Assembly: GCF_017254865.1 (NCBI RefSeq)
Contig: NZ_JAFKCV010000004.1
Span: forward strand, 186,001-250,000
Direction of reading: 5' to 3'
Origin: Bowmanella dokdonensis
Lineage (GTDB): Bacteria > Pseudomonadota > Gammaproteobacteria > Enterobacterales > Alteromonadaceae
Length of the DNA stretch: 64,000 bases
The position numbers were made by a program, and so were the translations under genes. A model generated the notes under the pieces. The model saw only the letters and a program-made list of their open reading frames with translations. It did not search any database and was not told the origin of the DNA. This document shows positions 32,231 through 44,500 of this stretch, in pieces (position 1 is the stretch's first letter; every line of letters begins with the position of its first letter).

Positions 32231-33310
32231 ATGAAGTATCTCAACAGTGCCAGTTTCAGCCATGCCCAACCCGACAAGGTCGGCGTGCTGATTACCAATC
32301 TGGGGACCCCGGATGCCCCTACCAGAAAGGCCCTGAAACGTTATCTGAAGGCGTTCCTGTCCGATCCCAGAGTGGTGGAAGCGCCCAGGTGGCTTTGGTG
32401 GCTGGCCCTCAATGGCGTGATCCTGAATATCCGTCCGGCCCGCTCGGCAAAAGCCTATCAGACCGTCTGGACAGAGCGGGGTTCACCCCTGATGTTCCAT
32501 ACCCATGACCAGGCAAAGGCACTGCGAGAGGTATTGGACCAGGCGTGGGGGGATAATCTGGTGCTGGATTTTGCCATGCGGTATGGTAATCCGGGGATTG
32601 CAGAGGTGCTCGATCGCATGTTGGATCAGGGAGTGCGTAAGCTGTTGGTATTACCCCTTTATCCCCAGTACTGCGCCTCCACCACCGCTTCGACCTTTGA
32701 TGCCATCAGCGAGTGCCTGCGTCATCGCCGCTGGATCCCAGAACTGCGTTTTATCACCCAGTACCATGATGAGAATTCTTACATACAGGCGGTGGCAGAC
32801 AAGATACGGACCCACTGGCAGGAACATGGTCGCGCCGACAGGCTGGTGTTTTCCTACCATGGTATTCCAGAACGTTATTTGCGCAACGGCGATCCCTACC
32901 ATTGCCAGTGCCTGAAGACCTCGCGCCTGGTAGCCCAGAACCTTGGTCTGGACAAAGAGCAATACCTGACCACATTCCAGTCCAGGTTTGGCCGGGAAGA
33001 GTGGTTGAAGCCCTACACGGACGTGACGCTAAAAGCATTGCCTGCAGAAGGCGTTGACTCGGTGCAAGTGGTCTGCCCGGGCTTTTCCGCCGATTGCCTG
33101 GAAACCATTGAGGAAATTGGCGAGGAGAACCGCGAGTACTTCCTTGAGGCCGGTGGCAAGCGTTATGAATATATTCCGGCACTGAACGCAGATGCCGGTC
33201 ATATCCAGGCGCTGGCACAGATTGTCACACGCCATCTGGCGGGCTGGCAGGGAAATGACGATCAGGGGGAGCGACAGGCGCTCTCCAGGGAGGCGGGGGC
33301 GCCCAACTAA
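32231..33310 (+). CDS. hemH: Ferrochelatase
   Basis: A 359-residue enzyme that inserts Fe2+ into protoporphyrin IX, the last step of heme synthesis. Family motifs: VGVLITNLGTPDAP near the N-terminus, the catalytic His in VFSYHGIPERYL, and the Glu-rich CLETIEEIGEENREYF near residue 290. GGGAG lies before the ATG. It is preceded by the AbgT remnant and followed by a 125-base gap to a GGDEF-EAL gene. Confidence 0.95.
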   Translation: MKYLNSASFSHAQPDKVGVLITNLGTPDAPTRKALKRYLKAFLSDPRVVEAPRWLWWLALNGVILNIRPARSAKAYQTVWTERGSPLMFHTHDQAKALREVLDQAWGDNLVLDFAMRYGNPGIAEVLDRMLDQGVRKLLVLPLYPQYCASTTASTFDAISECLRHRRWIPELRFITQYHDENSYIQAVADKIRTHWQEHGRADRLVFSYHGIPERYLRNGDPYHCQCLKTSRLVAQNLGLDKEQYLTTFQSRFGREEWLKPYTDVTLKALPAEGVDSVQVVCPGFSADCLETIEEIGEENREYFLEAGGKRYEYIPALNADAGHIQALAQIVTRHLAGWQGNDDQGERQALSREAGAPN

Positions 33311-33435
33311 AGACCGAAGGGGGCGAAAGTACCTGCCGCCGGGATGCAGTCCCTTTGACGCTGCAACGAGCCCTGACTACACTGGAAACAGGCCTCAGAT
33401 CAAAAGGTTGAGTTGGGGTTCCGGAGCCGGTATCA

Positions 33436-35319
33436 ATGCCTAACAAGCCTGCCAATTCAATCCTTAAAGATCAGTCCCTGCAATTTCGCCTTGAGAAGCT
33501 CCGCCAGATTGTTATCGCCTCGGAACTTTGTGTGCTGCTGATCCTGGCTCAGCATATCTGGCTGGGACGCTGGAGAACCACCGAGATACTGATAGTGCTG
33601 GCCCTGGCTTTGTGGGCGTCCTATCTCATTGCCAAGCGAGGCCGGCTGATGGTGGGCGCCGCTATTTTGCTGAGCACCCTGACCCTGGTCGCCAGTTATT
33701 TCATGTGGATGTATGGGGGAGTGCGGGATGAAGCCATTCTGATCCTGCCGGCCATCCTGATTTTTACCGCCGTGATTGCCAGCTACGGACTGTTTCTGCT
33801 GCTGCTGGGTTTTATGCTGGTTAACCTGCTGGTGCTGGGCTATGTGAATGAAGTCGGCGTGTATGTGAACAATGATATGGAAACCGGGTTGTACAGTGCT
33901 GTGCTGCTGGCTTTGATACTGTCGATCATCAGTTTCAGCGTGTGGTTGTTGTCCAGCGATCTGCGCAAGATGCTGGAGAAGCTGTCCATTGAAAACCAGC
34001 GGGTCAGAGAGTCCCAACAGGAAATCCATCGGTTGGTCAACCATGACCCCCTGACCGACCTGCCCAACCGACGCCTGGCCAAGTTTCTGTTTGAGCAGGC
34101 CCTGGCCGCCTCCAATCGCAGGGAACTGATGGTTGCGATTATCTTTCTCGATCTGGATCATTTTAAGGCTATCAATGACTCGCTCGGCCATCAGGCCGGG
34201 GATCTATACCTGCAGAAGTTGACCCAGCGTCTGCGCGGACTGTTGCGTGAGTCCGATACCTTGTGCCGCTTCGGCGGTGACGAGTTCGTGTTGATCATCC
34301 AGAACGTAGAGCACCATGAGCAACTGGCCATGTTGTGCCAGAAAATCCTCAGCCACGCCACCCAGTCAGTCATGATCCAGAACAATGAGATTTGCCTGAC
34401 CGCCTCCATCGGGATTGCCGTCTCGCCGGCTGACGGGGGCGAATTTGACGGCCTCTGCCAGAAGGCGGACATGGCCATGTACAGTGCCAAGGAAAGAGGC
34501 CGCAACAATTATTGTTTCTTCAGTGAGGATATGAATCAGTCCGCCCAGGAAGTGTTGCAGCTGCAACTCGAGTTGCGCCAGGCCATCGGCGCAGGACAAC
34601 TGGCTTTGCACTACCAGCCGAAGGTGGAACTGAAAAGCGGACGCATAACAGGCGCTGAGGCTCTCTTGCGCTGGGAACATGCAAGTCGCGGCTTTATCGC
34701 CCCGGATATCTTTATACCTCTGGCTGAGCGATCGGGCCTGATTATCGAGCTGGGCGACTGGGTGCTGAAGGAGGCGGTCAGGCAATGCCGACGCTGGCAT
34801 CTGATGGGTTTCGACTGGCTGACGATGGCTATTAACGTGTCGTCAATCCAGTTCAAGCGGGGCCATTTCGAACTTGCCGTTATGGAAGCGTTGGACAATG
34901 CCTCGCTGGAAGGGCGATTTCTTGAGCTGGAGCTGACCGAATCTTTGCTGCTGGATGTGCAACCAGCGTTGCAACAAAGCCTTGCCAGTATTCAGGACAA
35001 GGGAGTGGGCTTGTCCATCGATGACTTTGGCACCGGATATTCGAATCTGGGCTATCTGAAACGCTTCAGGGTTTCTGTGCTTAAAATAGACAAATCCTTT
35101 GTCACCAATCTGGCCGGTAACAGCCAGAACGAGGCCATTGTCCAGGCCATTATCCAGATGGCCCAGAGTCTGAAGATCGGCACGGTGGCCGAAGGCGTGG
35201 AGGATGGACAGACCGCCGCAAAGCTGATCGATATGGGATGTGAAGTGGGCCAGGGATACCACTGGTCCAAACCACTGCCCTCCGCAGACTTTCTGCGCCT
35301 GATCAAGCCCACTGCCTAA
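33436..35319 (+). CDS. Integral-membrane GGDEF-EAL protein
   Basis: A 627-residue protein with five or six membrane segments in its first 190 residues (for example VLLILAQHIWLG, IVLALALWASYLIA, GLYSAVLLALILSIISFSVW). There is no periplasmic domain. GGDEF is intact (RFGGDEF with an RESD inhibitory site) and EAL is intact (GAEALLRWEH; IDDFGTGYSN; VLKIDKSF). Ribosome site GGAG lies 10 bases before the ATG. Convergent with the phosphorelay gene cluster. Confidence 0.88.
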   Translation: MPNKPANSILKDQSLQFRLEKLRQIVIASELCVLLILAQHIWLGRWRTTEILIVLALALWASYLIAKRGRLMVGAAILLSTLTLVASYFMWMYGGVRDEAILILPAILIFTAVIASYGLFLLLLGFMLVNLLVLGYVNEVGVYVNNDMETGLYSAVLLALILSIISFSVWLLSSDLRKMLEKLSIENQRVRESQQEIHRLVNHDPLTDLPNRRLAKFLFEQALAASNRRELMVAIIFLDLDHFKAINDSLGHQAGDLYLQKLTQRLRGLLRESDTLCRFGGDEFVLIIQNVEHHEQLAMLCQKILSHATQSVMIQNNEICLTASIGIAVSPADGGEFDGLCQKADMAMYSAKERGRNNYCFFSEDMNQSAQEVLQLQLELRQAIGAGQLALHYQPKVELKSGRITGAEALLRWEHASRGFIAPDIFIPLAERSGLIIELGDWVLKEAVRQCRRWHLMGFDWLTMAINVSSIQFKRGHFELAVMEALDNASLEGRFLELELTESLLLDVQPALQQSLASIQDKGVGLSIDDFGTGYSNLGYLKRFRVSVLKIDKSFVTNLAGNSQNEAIVQAIIQMAQSLKIGTVAEGVEDGQTAAKLIDMGCEVGQGYHWSKPLPSADFLRLIKPTA

Positions 35320-35330
35320 CCCGTTTACTA

Positions 35331-35720
35331 CTAGTGAGCTGTTTCCCTGTTACCATGGACTTTCTCCACCATGGCTTTGATTTTCTGCATATGGAAAGGC
35401 TTGAGAATAAAACCCCTGGCGCCCTGATTGACCGCCTGACTGACGTTTTCCATGGTGCCATGGGCGCTGACCATAATGACTTTGACCTGTTGGTCCAGTT
35501 CCTTGAGTTCATTCAATATAGCCAGGCCACTTTTGCCAGGCATCTGGATATCCAGAAACACCAGATCCACTTTGTTTTTGTCATACAGACTCAGCGCCAC
35601 ATCGCCGGACGAGGCTTCCATCAGGTTGCAGCCAAACAGGCTGCGCAGGGTGCTGCGTAGAAAAGCGCGGACATCGCTGTCATCATCCACGATCAGGGCG
35701 GTCATTTCACTGTACTGCAT
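35331..35720 (-). CDS. Stand-alone response-regulator receiver (REC)
   Basis: A 129-residue single receiver domain: acidic pair IVDDDSD, phosphorylation site VFLDIQMPGKSG, the Thr/Ser switch SAH and the Lys in FILKPF. There is no output domain. Start 35720 follows AAGGAG by 8 bases. It is directly downstream of the hybrid kinase and may shuttle phosphate in that relay like CheY-type or Spo0F-type proteins. Confidence 0.88.
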   Translation of the reverse strand: MQYSEMTALIVDDDSDVRAFLRSTLRSLFGCNLMEASSGDVALSLYDKNKVDLVFLDIQMPGKSGLAILNELKELDQQVKVIMVSAHGTMENVSQAVNQGARGFILKPFHMQKIKAMVEKVHGNRETAH

Positions 35721-35730
35721 GGTCATCTCC

Positions 35731-37554
35731 TTACTGTCCATGAGAACTGGTTACCAGGGATTCGATTTGATGAGTCAGCTCCTGCAGGGTCTCGGGCAGT
35801 GAGCGGCTTTGCAGGTTTTTCTCGATCCTGGCGGCGGTATCGCTGAGTTGCTTAAACTGGAACAGGGCCGCCGTACCCCTTAGTTTATGCGCGAGCATTT
35901 CGAGCTCGTGGCGGTTGTTCTTCCTGAAGGCGGTTTGCAGGGCAGCCAGATGATCCGGCAGTCCGCCGATAAAGCGGTCCTTCAGTTTTCGCAGCTCTTC
36001 GTTTGGCAGGCTCAGTTCTTCGCCGGAGCTGTCTTGTTTGAGGTATGTGGCCAGGACCTGATTGAATCTCTGACGATTGACGGGCTTGGCCAGATGGTCG
36101 GTGAAACCGGCCTGCAGATATTTCCTGACGTCCTGCTCCAGCACATTGGCGGTCAGGGCGATGACGGGGGAATGGACCCCCACGGCCCGGAGCAGTTTGA
36201 TGGCCTGCAGCCCGTCCATCACCGGCATGTTAATGTCTGACAGGATCAAATCGAACTCTTCGCCCATGGCCGCTTCCAGCATCTGTTGGCCATTCTCTAC
36301 CGCCTTGACCTCCAGACCACGGCTTTGCAGGATCTTGCTCAGCAGATGGCGGCTGTCGGCCGAATCTTCTGCCAGCAGCACCTTACCCCTGAATGAACTT
36401 TTTGCGGCCATGGGTGCCGGCTGTTCAGGTTCCTCCGATTCTGCTGTGGCGGGATAAAGGGCGGTCACCAGGGTAAAACAACTGCCTTTGCCCACCTTGC
36501 TGGACACTTCAATATGTCCATCCATTCTGGCGGCCAGTTGCTGGGAGATGGATAAGCCCAGGCCCGTACCGCCATACTGGCGGCCGATGGATTCATGGCC
36601 TTGCTCGAAGGGAGCAAAGAGTTTGTCCAGTTGGTCCTGCTCAATCCCTATGCCCGTATCCCTGATGGCAAATGATAAGTGGCTCCCCTCAGCACTGACC
36701 TCGAGGCTGACCGAGCCCTGATGGGTAAACTTGATGCTATTGCCGATTAGATTGACCAGAATCTGCTTCAGGCGCAGGGGATCGGCCAGGAAGCGCTCCG
36801 GCGTCTGGGCCTGTATGCTGACGCGAAAATCCAGTCCCTTTTGCTGGGCCGGTCCCCTGACCAGAGCCTCTACTTCTTCGAGCAACTCGTGCAGATTAAC
36901 AGCCTGCAGTTCGATAACCAGTTTGCCGGCCTCCACCTTGGACAGATCCAGAATGTCATTTAACAGGGTCAGCAGGTGCTTGCCGCTGGTACTGATGGCC
37001 TGCATAGCCTGATCATGTTCATCGGCGCCGATTTCTCCTGCCTGAATGGCTTCGGCATAACCGATGATACTGGTCAGGGGAGTACGGATTTCATGGCTCA
37101 TATTTGCCAGGAAACGGCTCTTGGCTTCGCTGGCATGGGTCAGATCGACGGACAGTTGCTGTAACTGTTGCCGCTGGCTGACTATCTCCAGTTGGGTGGC
37201 AATACGGGCACGAACCACCTCGGCGTTGAAAGGCTTGTGAATATAGTCCTGGGCCCCCAGGCGCAGGCCCTGTTGTTCCTTTTCCGGATTGTCCAGGCCG
37301 GTAATAAAGATGACCGGAATGGATTGGGTCATGGGAATGGAGCGGAGGGTGCGCAGGGTGTCGAAACCATCCATGTCCGGCATCATGATATCCAGCAGAA
37401 TCAGATCGGGTAACAACTTGACGGCCTTCTCCACTGCCTGGCCGCCACTTTGGGCCAGCACAATATTGGCATCTTCGCGTAGCAGGTCGCTCAGCAGCCT
37501 GAGATTGGCTTTCTCATCGTCAACCAACAAGACCGTTGGATGTTGCGTCGCCAT
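35731..37554 (-). CDS. Hybrid sensor kinase, REC-HisKA-HATPase-REC-Hpt
   Basis: A 607-residue cytoplasmic protein with no membrane segment. Residues about 5-120 are a receiver (LLVDDEKANLR; LLDIMMPDMDG), then HisKA ([15 protein letters not shown]), HATPase (NLIGNSIKFTHQG; FAIRDTGIGIEQD; GTGLGLSISQQLAARM), a second receiver (LLAEDSADSRHLL; SDINMPVMDG) and an Hpt domain with phospho-His in AHKLRGTAAL. It lacks a sensor domain, so its N-terminal receiver probably receives the signal from another kinase. Start chosen at the ATG behind GGGAGAG; overlap of 35 bases with the REC-GGDEF gene. Confidence 0.88.
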   Translation of the reverse strand: MATQHPTVLLVDDEKANLRLLSDLLREDANIVLAQSGGQAVEKAVKLLPDLILLDIMMPDMDGFDTLRTLRSIPMTQSIPVIFITGLDNPEKEQQGLRLGAQDYIHKPFNAEVVRARIATQLEIVSQRQQLQQLSVDLTHASEAKSRFLANMSHEIRTPLTSIIGYAEAIQAGEIGADEHDQAMQAISTSGKHLLTLLNDILDLSKVEAGKLVIELQAVNLHELLEEVEALVRGPAQQKGLDFRVSIQAQTPERFLADPLRLKQILVNLIGNSIKFTHQGSVSLEVSAEGSHLSFAIRDTGIGIEQDQLDKLFAPFEQGHESIGRQYGGTGLGLSISQQLAARMDGHIEVSSKVGKGSCFTLVTALYPATAESEEPEQPAPMAAKSSFRGKVLLAEDSADSRHLLSKILQSRGLEVKAVENGQQMLEAAMGEEFDLILSDINMPVMDGLQAIKLLRAVGVHSPVIALTANVLEQDVRKYLQAGFTDHLAKPVNRQRFNQVLATYLKQDSSGEELSLPNEELRKLKDRFIGGLPDHLAALQTAFRKNNRHELEMLAHKLRGTAALFQFKQLSDTAARIEKNLQSRSLPETLQELTHQIESLVTSSHGQ

Positions 37555-38476
37555 GCCGGCTCTCTCCCTGTTCATGTTCAAACCAGATAACCCTGTTCTT
37601 GCCCTGATGCTTGGCCAGATAAAGCATATCGTCGGCCATTTTCAGGGCATCGCTGGCCTTGTCTTTCAGTCCAGGCCGACAGGTTATACCACCGATACTG
37701 ATGGTTACCCGCTGACCGTCCTCCCCTCCGACCTGTTCCAGCCCCAGGTTTTCTATTGCTGTACGGCAGTTTTCCATGATCTCCATACTGCCTGCCTGGC
37801 TGTTCTCTGGCAACAGGATGATAAACTCTTCGCCCCCATAGCGGGCCACCAAATCACGGGGGCGCTTGAGCTGGGCAGAAAGCTGTTGGGCGACCTGTTG
37901 CAGTACCCGGTCACCGGCAGCGTGACCGTAGCGGTCGTTATAATGTTTGAAGTTATCAATATCCACCATCACCAGCGAAATCTCAGAGTGATTGCGCATG
38001 GCCACCCGCCATTCGCTGGCCAGCACTTCCTCATGGCGGCGCCGGTTGGCCACTTCGGTGAGCGGATCGATGTTGGCCAGGCGCTCCAGCATCAGCCTTT
38101 GCCTGGCGAGTTGCAGATGCAATTGGATCCTTGCCAGTACGATGGCCGCATGGAAGGGCTTCTGGATATAATCACAGGCCCCCAGCAGCAGCCCCCTCTC
38201 TTCATGGCTGACATCGCCCAGGGACGTGATGAAAATCACGGGTATGGCGCTGGTTATGGCGTCATGCTTGAGCTTGGTGATGACATCAAAGCCGCTCATG
38301 CCGGCCATTACCACATCCAGCAGAATCAGATCCGGCGCCAGCTCCCTGGCCTTGCGAATGCCCTGGGCCCCGTCCTTGGCCAGAATAACCTCCACCTCGT
38401 CACGGAGGATGTCGCTCAGGATCTTGAGATTGGTCTTTTCATCGTCAATGATCAGTACACGCTGTTTGGCCTGCAT
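37520..38476 (-). CDS. REC-GGDEF response regulator (diguanylate cyclase)
   Basis: A 318-residue protein: a receiver (VLIIDDEKTNLKILSD; LLDVVMAGMSG; FITSLG) and a C-terminal GGDEF domain with RYGGEEF and the upstream inhibitory-site RPRD. It turns phosphorelay output into c-di-GMP synthesis (PleD/WspR-like logic). Sits between the giant kinase and the hybrid kinase on the minus strand. Confidence 0.9.
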   Translation of the reverse strand: MQAKQRVLIIDDEKTNLKILSDILRDEVEVILAKDGAQGIRKARELAPDLILLDVVMAGMSGFDVITKLKHDAITSAIPVIFITSLGDVSHEERGLLLGACDYIQKPFHAAIVLARIQLHLQLARQRLMLERLANIDPLTEVANRRRHEEVLASEWRVAMRNHSEISLVMVDIDNFKHYNDRYGHAAGDRVLQQVAQQLSAQLKRPRDLVARYGGEEFIILLPENSQAGSMEIMENCRTAIENLGLEQVGGEDGQRVTISIGGITCRPGLKDKASDALKMADDMLYLAKHQGKNRVIWFEHEQGESRHGDATSNGLVG

Positions 38477-38515
38477 TGTCAGTCAATCATCCCTTTAGCG
38501 CCTGACAGGGAGCAA

Positions 38516-41500
38516 TCATTCACTGCCGTCCCCATCAGACTCATTTTTATCCAGTTGTTCGAGCAGTTCCTCGACGATTTGCACTGCTTTCTCATATTCG
38601 ATTTCCGCCACTTTGTTACTCAACTGGTCTATCTGCAGGGCGTAAGGGCTGCCTTCGCTCATCAGTTCTATATCGGGCAGATGGTCCTCCACGGCAAAGT
38701 CCGATTGCCGTAATAATGGCAGGATCTGCCGCAGGGACTCCTTCAACCTTGTGACAGAAAATGGAATATCGCAAGTCTGGCGGCGACGGGACGCATAATG
38801 CGGTGTTAGCTTTTGTAACAGTTCCCTCAGGGTGGCACAGATTTCCTGTAACTGTCCCTGCTGGCAGGGGCCCTGCTCCAGCCTGGCCTCCAGCCTGCCG
38901 CAGCTTTGCGACAAGCCGAAGGCGCCGATATAGGCACAGGTAGATTTGAGCGAATGTATGGTGCGGAACAGTTCCTGCCACTGCTGGCCAGCATAAAGTT
39001 GCTCCAGTCTATCGGCGGTGATCTGTTGTTCATGATAGAAATCTTTCAGCAGATTAAGGTAAAGCTCGGTCTTACCACTCATATTGTTGATAGCGCGGAG
39101 ACTCTCCAGGCCGTCTATCTCGGGCAGAGGAAGGTTATTGCGGGCCATTTCTGTGCCGGTTGCAACCGGCCTCCCTGCATCGATACTGGTGCGTTCAGCC
39201 ATTCCCAGGTGATGACGCAGGGTCTGGAACAGCTCCGAGGGTTCCAGCGGTTTACAGATGTGGTCGTCCATGCCCGCATCACGACTCTTTTGCCGATCTG
39301 TCTCCATGACATGGGCCGTCATGGCGATAATTGGCAGCTTGACCAGTTTGAGTTTGTGCCGGATAAGGTTGGCCGCCGTCAGGCCGTCCATTTCCGGCAT
39401 CTGAATGTCCATCAGCACCAGGTCAAATTCCTGCTGTTCCAGCATATCCAGTGCAATCAGGCCGTTATGGGCGACACTGATTTGCACCCCGGTATCTTCC
39501 AGCAGGCCGATAGCAACCTGACGGTTGATAGCGTTGTCTTCAACCAGCAGCAGGTGAAAAGCGCTGAGATCGGGGATAGCCTGTTCTTCCGCAGATAACG
39601 GAGAAGGCTTGCCAGGGCGTTGGGCCAGCAGACCAGTGAGGGCATCCACCAGGGCGGAGAGGTTGACCGGTTTCTCCAGAAACTGGCTGATCACGCTATA
39701 GTCAACCAGCCGCCTGGCTTCTTCCTTGTCGTAAGCCGTAACCATCAGGATCCTCGGTGAATCGCTCAGGCGCAACTGATGAATACGCTTGGAGGCCTCA
39801 ATACCGTCCACACCGGGCATATGCCAGTCCATCAGGATAGCGTCATAGCAGTGACCGGCCTGACTGCTCGCGCGGACCATCTCTATGGCTTCTTCTCCTC
39901 CTGGCGCCTCGTCGGCCTGGATGCCAAGCTCAGTGAGCAAGTCCTGCAACACATTCCTGGCCAGTGGTACATCGTCCACGACCAGCACCCGTAAGTCGGC
40001 GATTTTCTGCCGACCGGCCATTGAGGGTTGTTCGGTTGGTTCGGCGGTCTCCATCATCACGCTGAAATAAAAGGTTGATCCTTTGCCAAGCTCACTGTCC
40101 AGCCAGATCTCCCCTTCCATCAGCTCACACAACTGCTTTGAGATGGTCAAACCCAGGCCTGTTCCTCCGTATTTCCGGGTCACCGAATCGTCCGCCTGAG
40201 CAAAGGACTGGAAGAGGCGCCCCTGCTGATCTGCTGTCATGCCGATACCGGTATCCATCACCGAAAACTGTAACCTTACCCTACCGTCGGGCTGGGCTTC
40301 ATGACGCACCTTGACATAAACCAATCCCTGCTCGGTGAACTTCACCGCGTTGCTGATCAAGTTGACCAGCACCTGCTGCAACCTCAGGGGATCGCCCATC
40401 AGGTTGTCAGGCAGGCTGTTCTCTACATCCGATACCAGCTCCAGGCCCTTGGCGTGGGCTCGCAGGGCGGTCAGGTTGACGGCCCGCTGGACCACTTTAC
40501 TCAGGGAGAAGCTGGTATGTTCAATATGCATTTTGCCGGCTTCAATCTTGGAGAAATCGAGGATATCGTTGACCAGTCCCAGCAGCCCTTCCCCCGATTC
40601 CTGGATCTTGGTGACATAGTCCAGTTGCTCTTCGTTCAGCGCGGTCTTAAGTGCTAAACGGCTAAGGCCGATGACCGCATTGATGGGAGTGCGGATTTCA
40701 TGGCTCATCCTGGCCAGGAAGGAAGACTTGGCCTCGGTGGCTTCCTCGGCCCTGAGTTTGGCGCTGGCCAGCTCCTTGGTCCGCTCCAGCACCTTGCGCT
40801 CCAGGTTCTTGTTGGCCTCCACCACCCGGTGGAACAGGCGAGTATTGTCGAAAAGAATGGCCGTCTGATTGGCCAGCAGTTGCAGCACGTTGACCCGTTC
40901 CTCGGTAAAAGCGCCGGTCAGCTCAAAGTGTTCCAGATACAGAATGCCCCGGTACACGCCGGTCACAATGACCGGGATACAGAGCAGGGATTGTGGCTTG
41001 CTGGTCTGGAAGTAGGCATCCCGCTGCAGGCTGCCGGCCTGTTGCAACTCATTGATCAGTCGTGGTTTGAGGGTGCGGCTGACCAGGGCCAGCAAGGTCA
41101 GCGGTAAATCCTGCTCATCACGTCGTTTGGGATAACTGGCCTTGATCTTCAGATGGTCTTCTTCATCCAGAAACATCAGGCTGCCTGCCTGGGCGCCGGC
41201 ATTCTCGACAATGATATTGATCATCTTGTCCAGAAAAGCGCGCAGATTGACCTTGCCGCTGAGGGTTTCGGACGCCTTGAACACGGACAGCAGATCCAGA
41301 TCCTTGTCGCCCGGACCGCCGGCTTTGCGGCCCAATAACGGCAGCAGCGCCGGATGCCGTTCGAGCAAGTGGCGGACTTTAGCCTCAGCCCGCCAATGTC
41401 TGAAGCTGTGATGAGCCTGCAACAAGAGTTGGCTGGCAAAATCGGCGTTGCCCATTTGCTGCCAGTATTCGGCGTATCGTTCCTGTGCGATGGCCTGATG

Positions 41501-44500
41501 CTGGGTAAAACCGCTGGCCTCGGCCTGGCCGATGGCGCGCTGGTAGAGCTGCCAGGCATTGGCATCGCCCTGCAGTGCAGCCAGCTCCGCTTCCAGCATG
41601 GTCACTTTGTGGCCATGATTGGCGCCGGCGTTGACCGCCCAGCCTCGCAACATCTCCAGTTTTTGTTTGAGTCGGTTGAGGGCTGACTCGAAGGCGGCAT
41701 CTTTATGACTGCCACAGCGGCGGGCCAGGCGGGCGGCCAGCAGACCGGCAAAGAAATGATATTCCGTCTGGTGATACAGGGACATGGCGACCCCGGCCAA
41801 AGGCTCAGCCGCCTCGTCATGCTGTTTTGCCAGGTCAAGATCGTCAAACAGGTAGCCGAGCATCAGCTTGATACTGTGATAACAGAAGAGGATGGTCAGA
41901 TTGGCCGTTTCCTGCAGCACGGGTACCTGACTGGCCTCGTTATACGCCTTGCCCTGCAGAAGGAGCGGCTGGGAGCCTGGCTTTTGCAGGTTGAGGGAGA
42001 ATTGCTGCCATAAGCGGATAAACTCGAGGTTATAGGGGATACGCTTTTGTTCGATAAAGGCGCCATATTTGTCAAACACCTGACCGACATTGTCCAGTGA
42101 GGTCCCGCTCAGACACAGATAAAAGCTGTAGAAAAGCGCAGAATGGACGGCGTACTCCAGGTTTCCCTCATCCATTGCCAGGTAAATGTTGCTCTCCAGA
42201 TCTACCAGAGCGTCGTGCAGGGGGGCATTCCAGGGCAAGACCGCCGCTGCCTTTTGGAACTGGACTTCGGCGGTATTCAACTGGTGATAACGCCGGTCCA
42301 CGGCGATGGCCAGTTCGGCGAACTGCAGGGCTTCCCGGTACTGGCCGAAGGCGCCGCTGAGGATCATGGCATGGGAGCCATAGCCGCGGCTGGCCGGTGC
42401 GGCATTTCCCTGTTCTATGCTGAGCCTGACCAGGGCGTGGGTGACGATCAGGTACTGTTCAGGCCCCACGATATAAGCCACCGTCAACAGGGAATTAAGG
42501 ATTTCCATGGCCACCAGGCAGGTCTCATCCTGCATGGCTGGCAACTCCAGCAGCGCGGTAATATTTTGCTTGTCGTACAGGGATTCCAATTGCAGATAGC
42601 GGGTGGCGATGCCCTGATAGTTGCGAATATCCACTCCGACCTTATCCAGCACCTCGGCGGCCAGTTCGAAGGCCGGCTGAAACTGGTTCTGGCCAAACAG
42701 GATCAGCAACTGCAGCTTGGCCACTTTCATCCGCTGGGTCTGATCTTTAACCCGGCTGCTCAGTGACTCACAATGCTGGCCGGCCTCTTCGTAGGCCTGG
42801 GTCAGATACAGACTGCTGGCCAGCCCAAGCTGAATGTCCCTGCACAGGGCAAAATCTGTCTGCCAGTCCTGATCCGACAGCAATTGCCAGGCGAGGGAGA
42901 AGTAATCCCTGGCGCTTTGATAGGCATTGGCTTCCTGGGCCTTACGACCGGCCAGCAGATTGAATGCCGCCAGTTTTGGCTTGCCGTACTCAGCGAGGAA
43001 GTGATCCCCGGCCTGATTCAGATGGCCGATAAAGCTCAGTACCTGTTCCTGCTGCTCCCCTTCGCTGAGGCTGTCCAGATAGACCTGACCAATGGCCAGA
43101 TGGAGGGAATCGTTGCCCTCGGTCTCTTCCAGTAGATAGGCAGCCTGCTGTAACCTGTCATGGCTGAAGTGTACCGATTCGATGCGTTCACCCCTCGGAT
43201 CGGTAAAGGCATTCATAATGCCTTGCTCGACAATCTCGCCGATATGCAGCTGGAGGTCACCGTGATCCATCTGCAGCAGGCTTTCCAGCATGTCGGTTTG
43301 AACCTGGCTGCCGATCAGGGCGGCAAATTTCAGCAGCCGGCGACTGATCCTGGACACCTTGCCCAGACGCTTGGCGGTCATTTCAACCAGATTATCGGTG
43401 ATCTGTTGCCGTTCAATCTCCTGAATGCTCCAACTCCAGTTGCCGAACTCGTCACGACTGAGCAGGCCCTGGTCGTGCAGGGTGAGCAGGAATTGTTTGA
43501 CGAAAAAGGGGTTGCCGTTGGTTTTCTTCAGGATCAACTGGGTCAGGCCAATGAGGGAACTGGCAGGCTGATTGAACAGATCCGCCAGCATTTCGCCAAT
43601 GGCCTGATTGGGCAGCGGCCTGACCGGCAGAATCGCCACAGGCGTCTCGGTGGCCTGAATCCGCTTAATGGTCTGGCTGAGGGGATGGGTGTCGTCGACT
43701 TCATTTTCCCGGTAAGCCAGAATCATCATCAGCAAGTTTATCTTACTGTCCTTAAGCAGTTCCTCGAGCAGCCGCAGGCTGGCCAGATCGCTCCATTGCA
43801 TGTCATCGAAGAAAATCACCAGGGGCCGTTGCCGCTCGCTGAACACACGGAAGAATCGCAGCAATACCTTGCTGAACCGGCTGTCTGTGTAATCTGAGGG
43901 CTTGCCGAGGCTCTGCTGGCCCAGTATCGGCAGCAATTCCGGGACGAAGCCGGTAAGCAGATGGCCATCCTCACCTACCGCTTTTTGCAGATCCTGCCGC
44001 CAGCTCTGCAACTGCGATTCATTCTCCAACAGAAGTTGCTCGGCCAGCTCGGCGAGCGCCGCAAGCAAAGCTGAAAACAGGCTGCTGTTCTGGAACTGGT
44101 CGAACTTGCCCTTGATAAAGTTTGCCCGTTTGGCCAGCGTCTGGGTATCCAACTGTTCGATGATGCTGCTCTTGCCCACCCCTGAATAACCCCTGATCAC
44201 CACCATGGAACTGGTGCGCTCGCGCAGCATTGCGGCGAAGTGCTCGCCAAGTTGCCTGACCTGCAGGTCCCGGCCATACAAGCGGTTGGGGAAATGCAGT
44301 TTCTGGCTGCCCAGGGCCACTGACAGGGGAAACATGGCCAGCTCCCCCTTTTGCTGCCATTCGGCCTGACAGTAGGCCAGGTCATGGCAGACGCCGCTGG
44401 CCGCGCCATATCTGTCATTGGGATTTTTCTGCAACAGTCGGTGGATCAAATTCGCCAGAGCCAGGGGGATATCGGGATTCAGTTGCCTGACCGGCGTAGG

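Noticed and set aside
33311-33435. GEMM-type c-di-GMP riboswitch before the GGDEF-EAL gene
   Set aside because: The gap lacks the tetraloop and receptor bases expected; no terminator-like hairpin follows.
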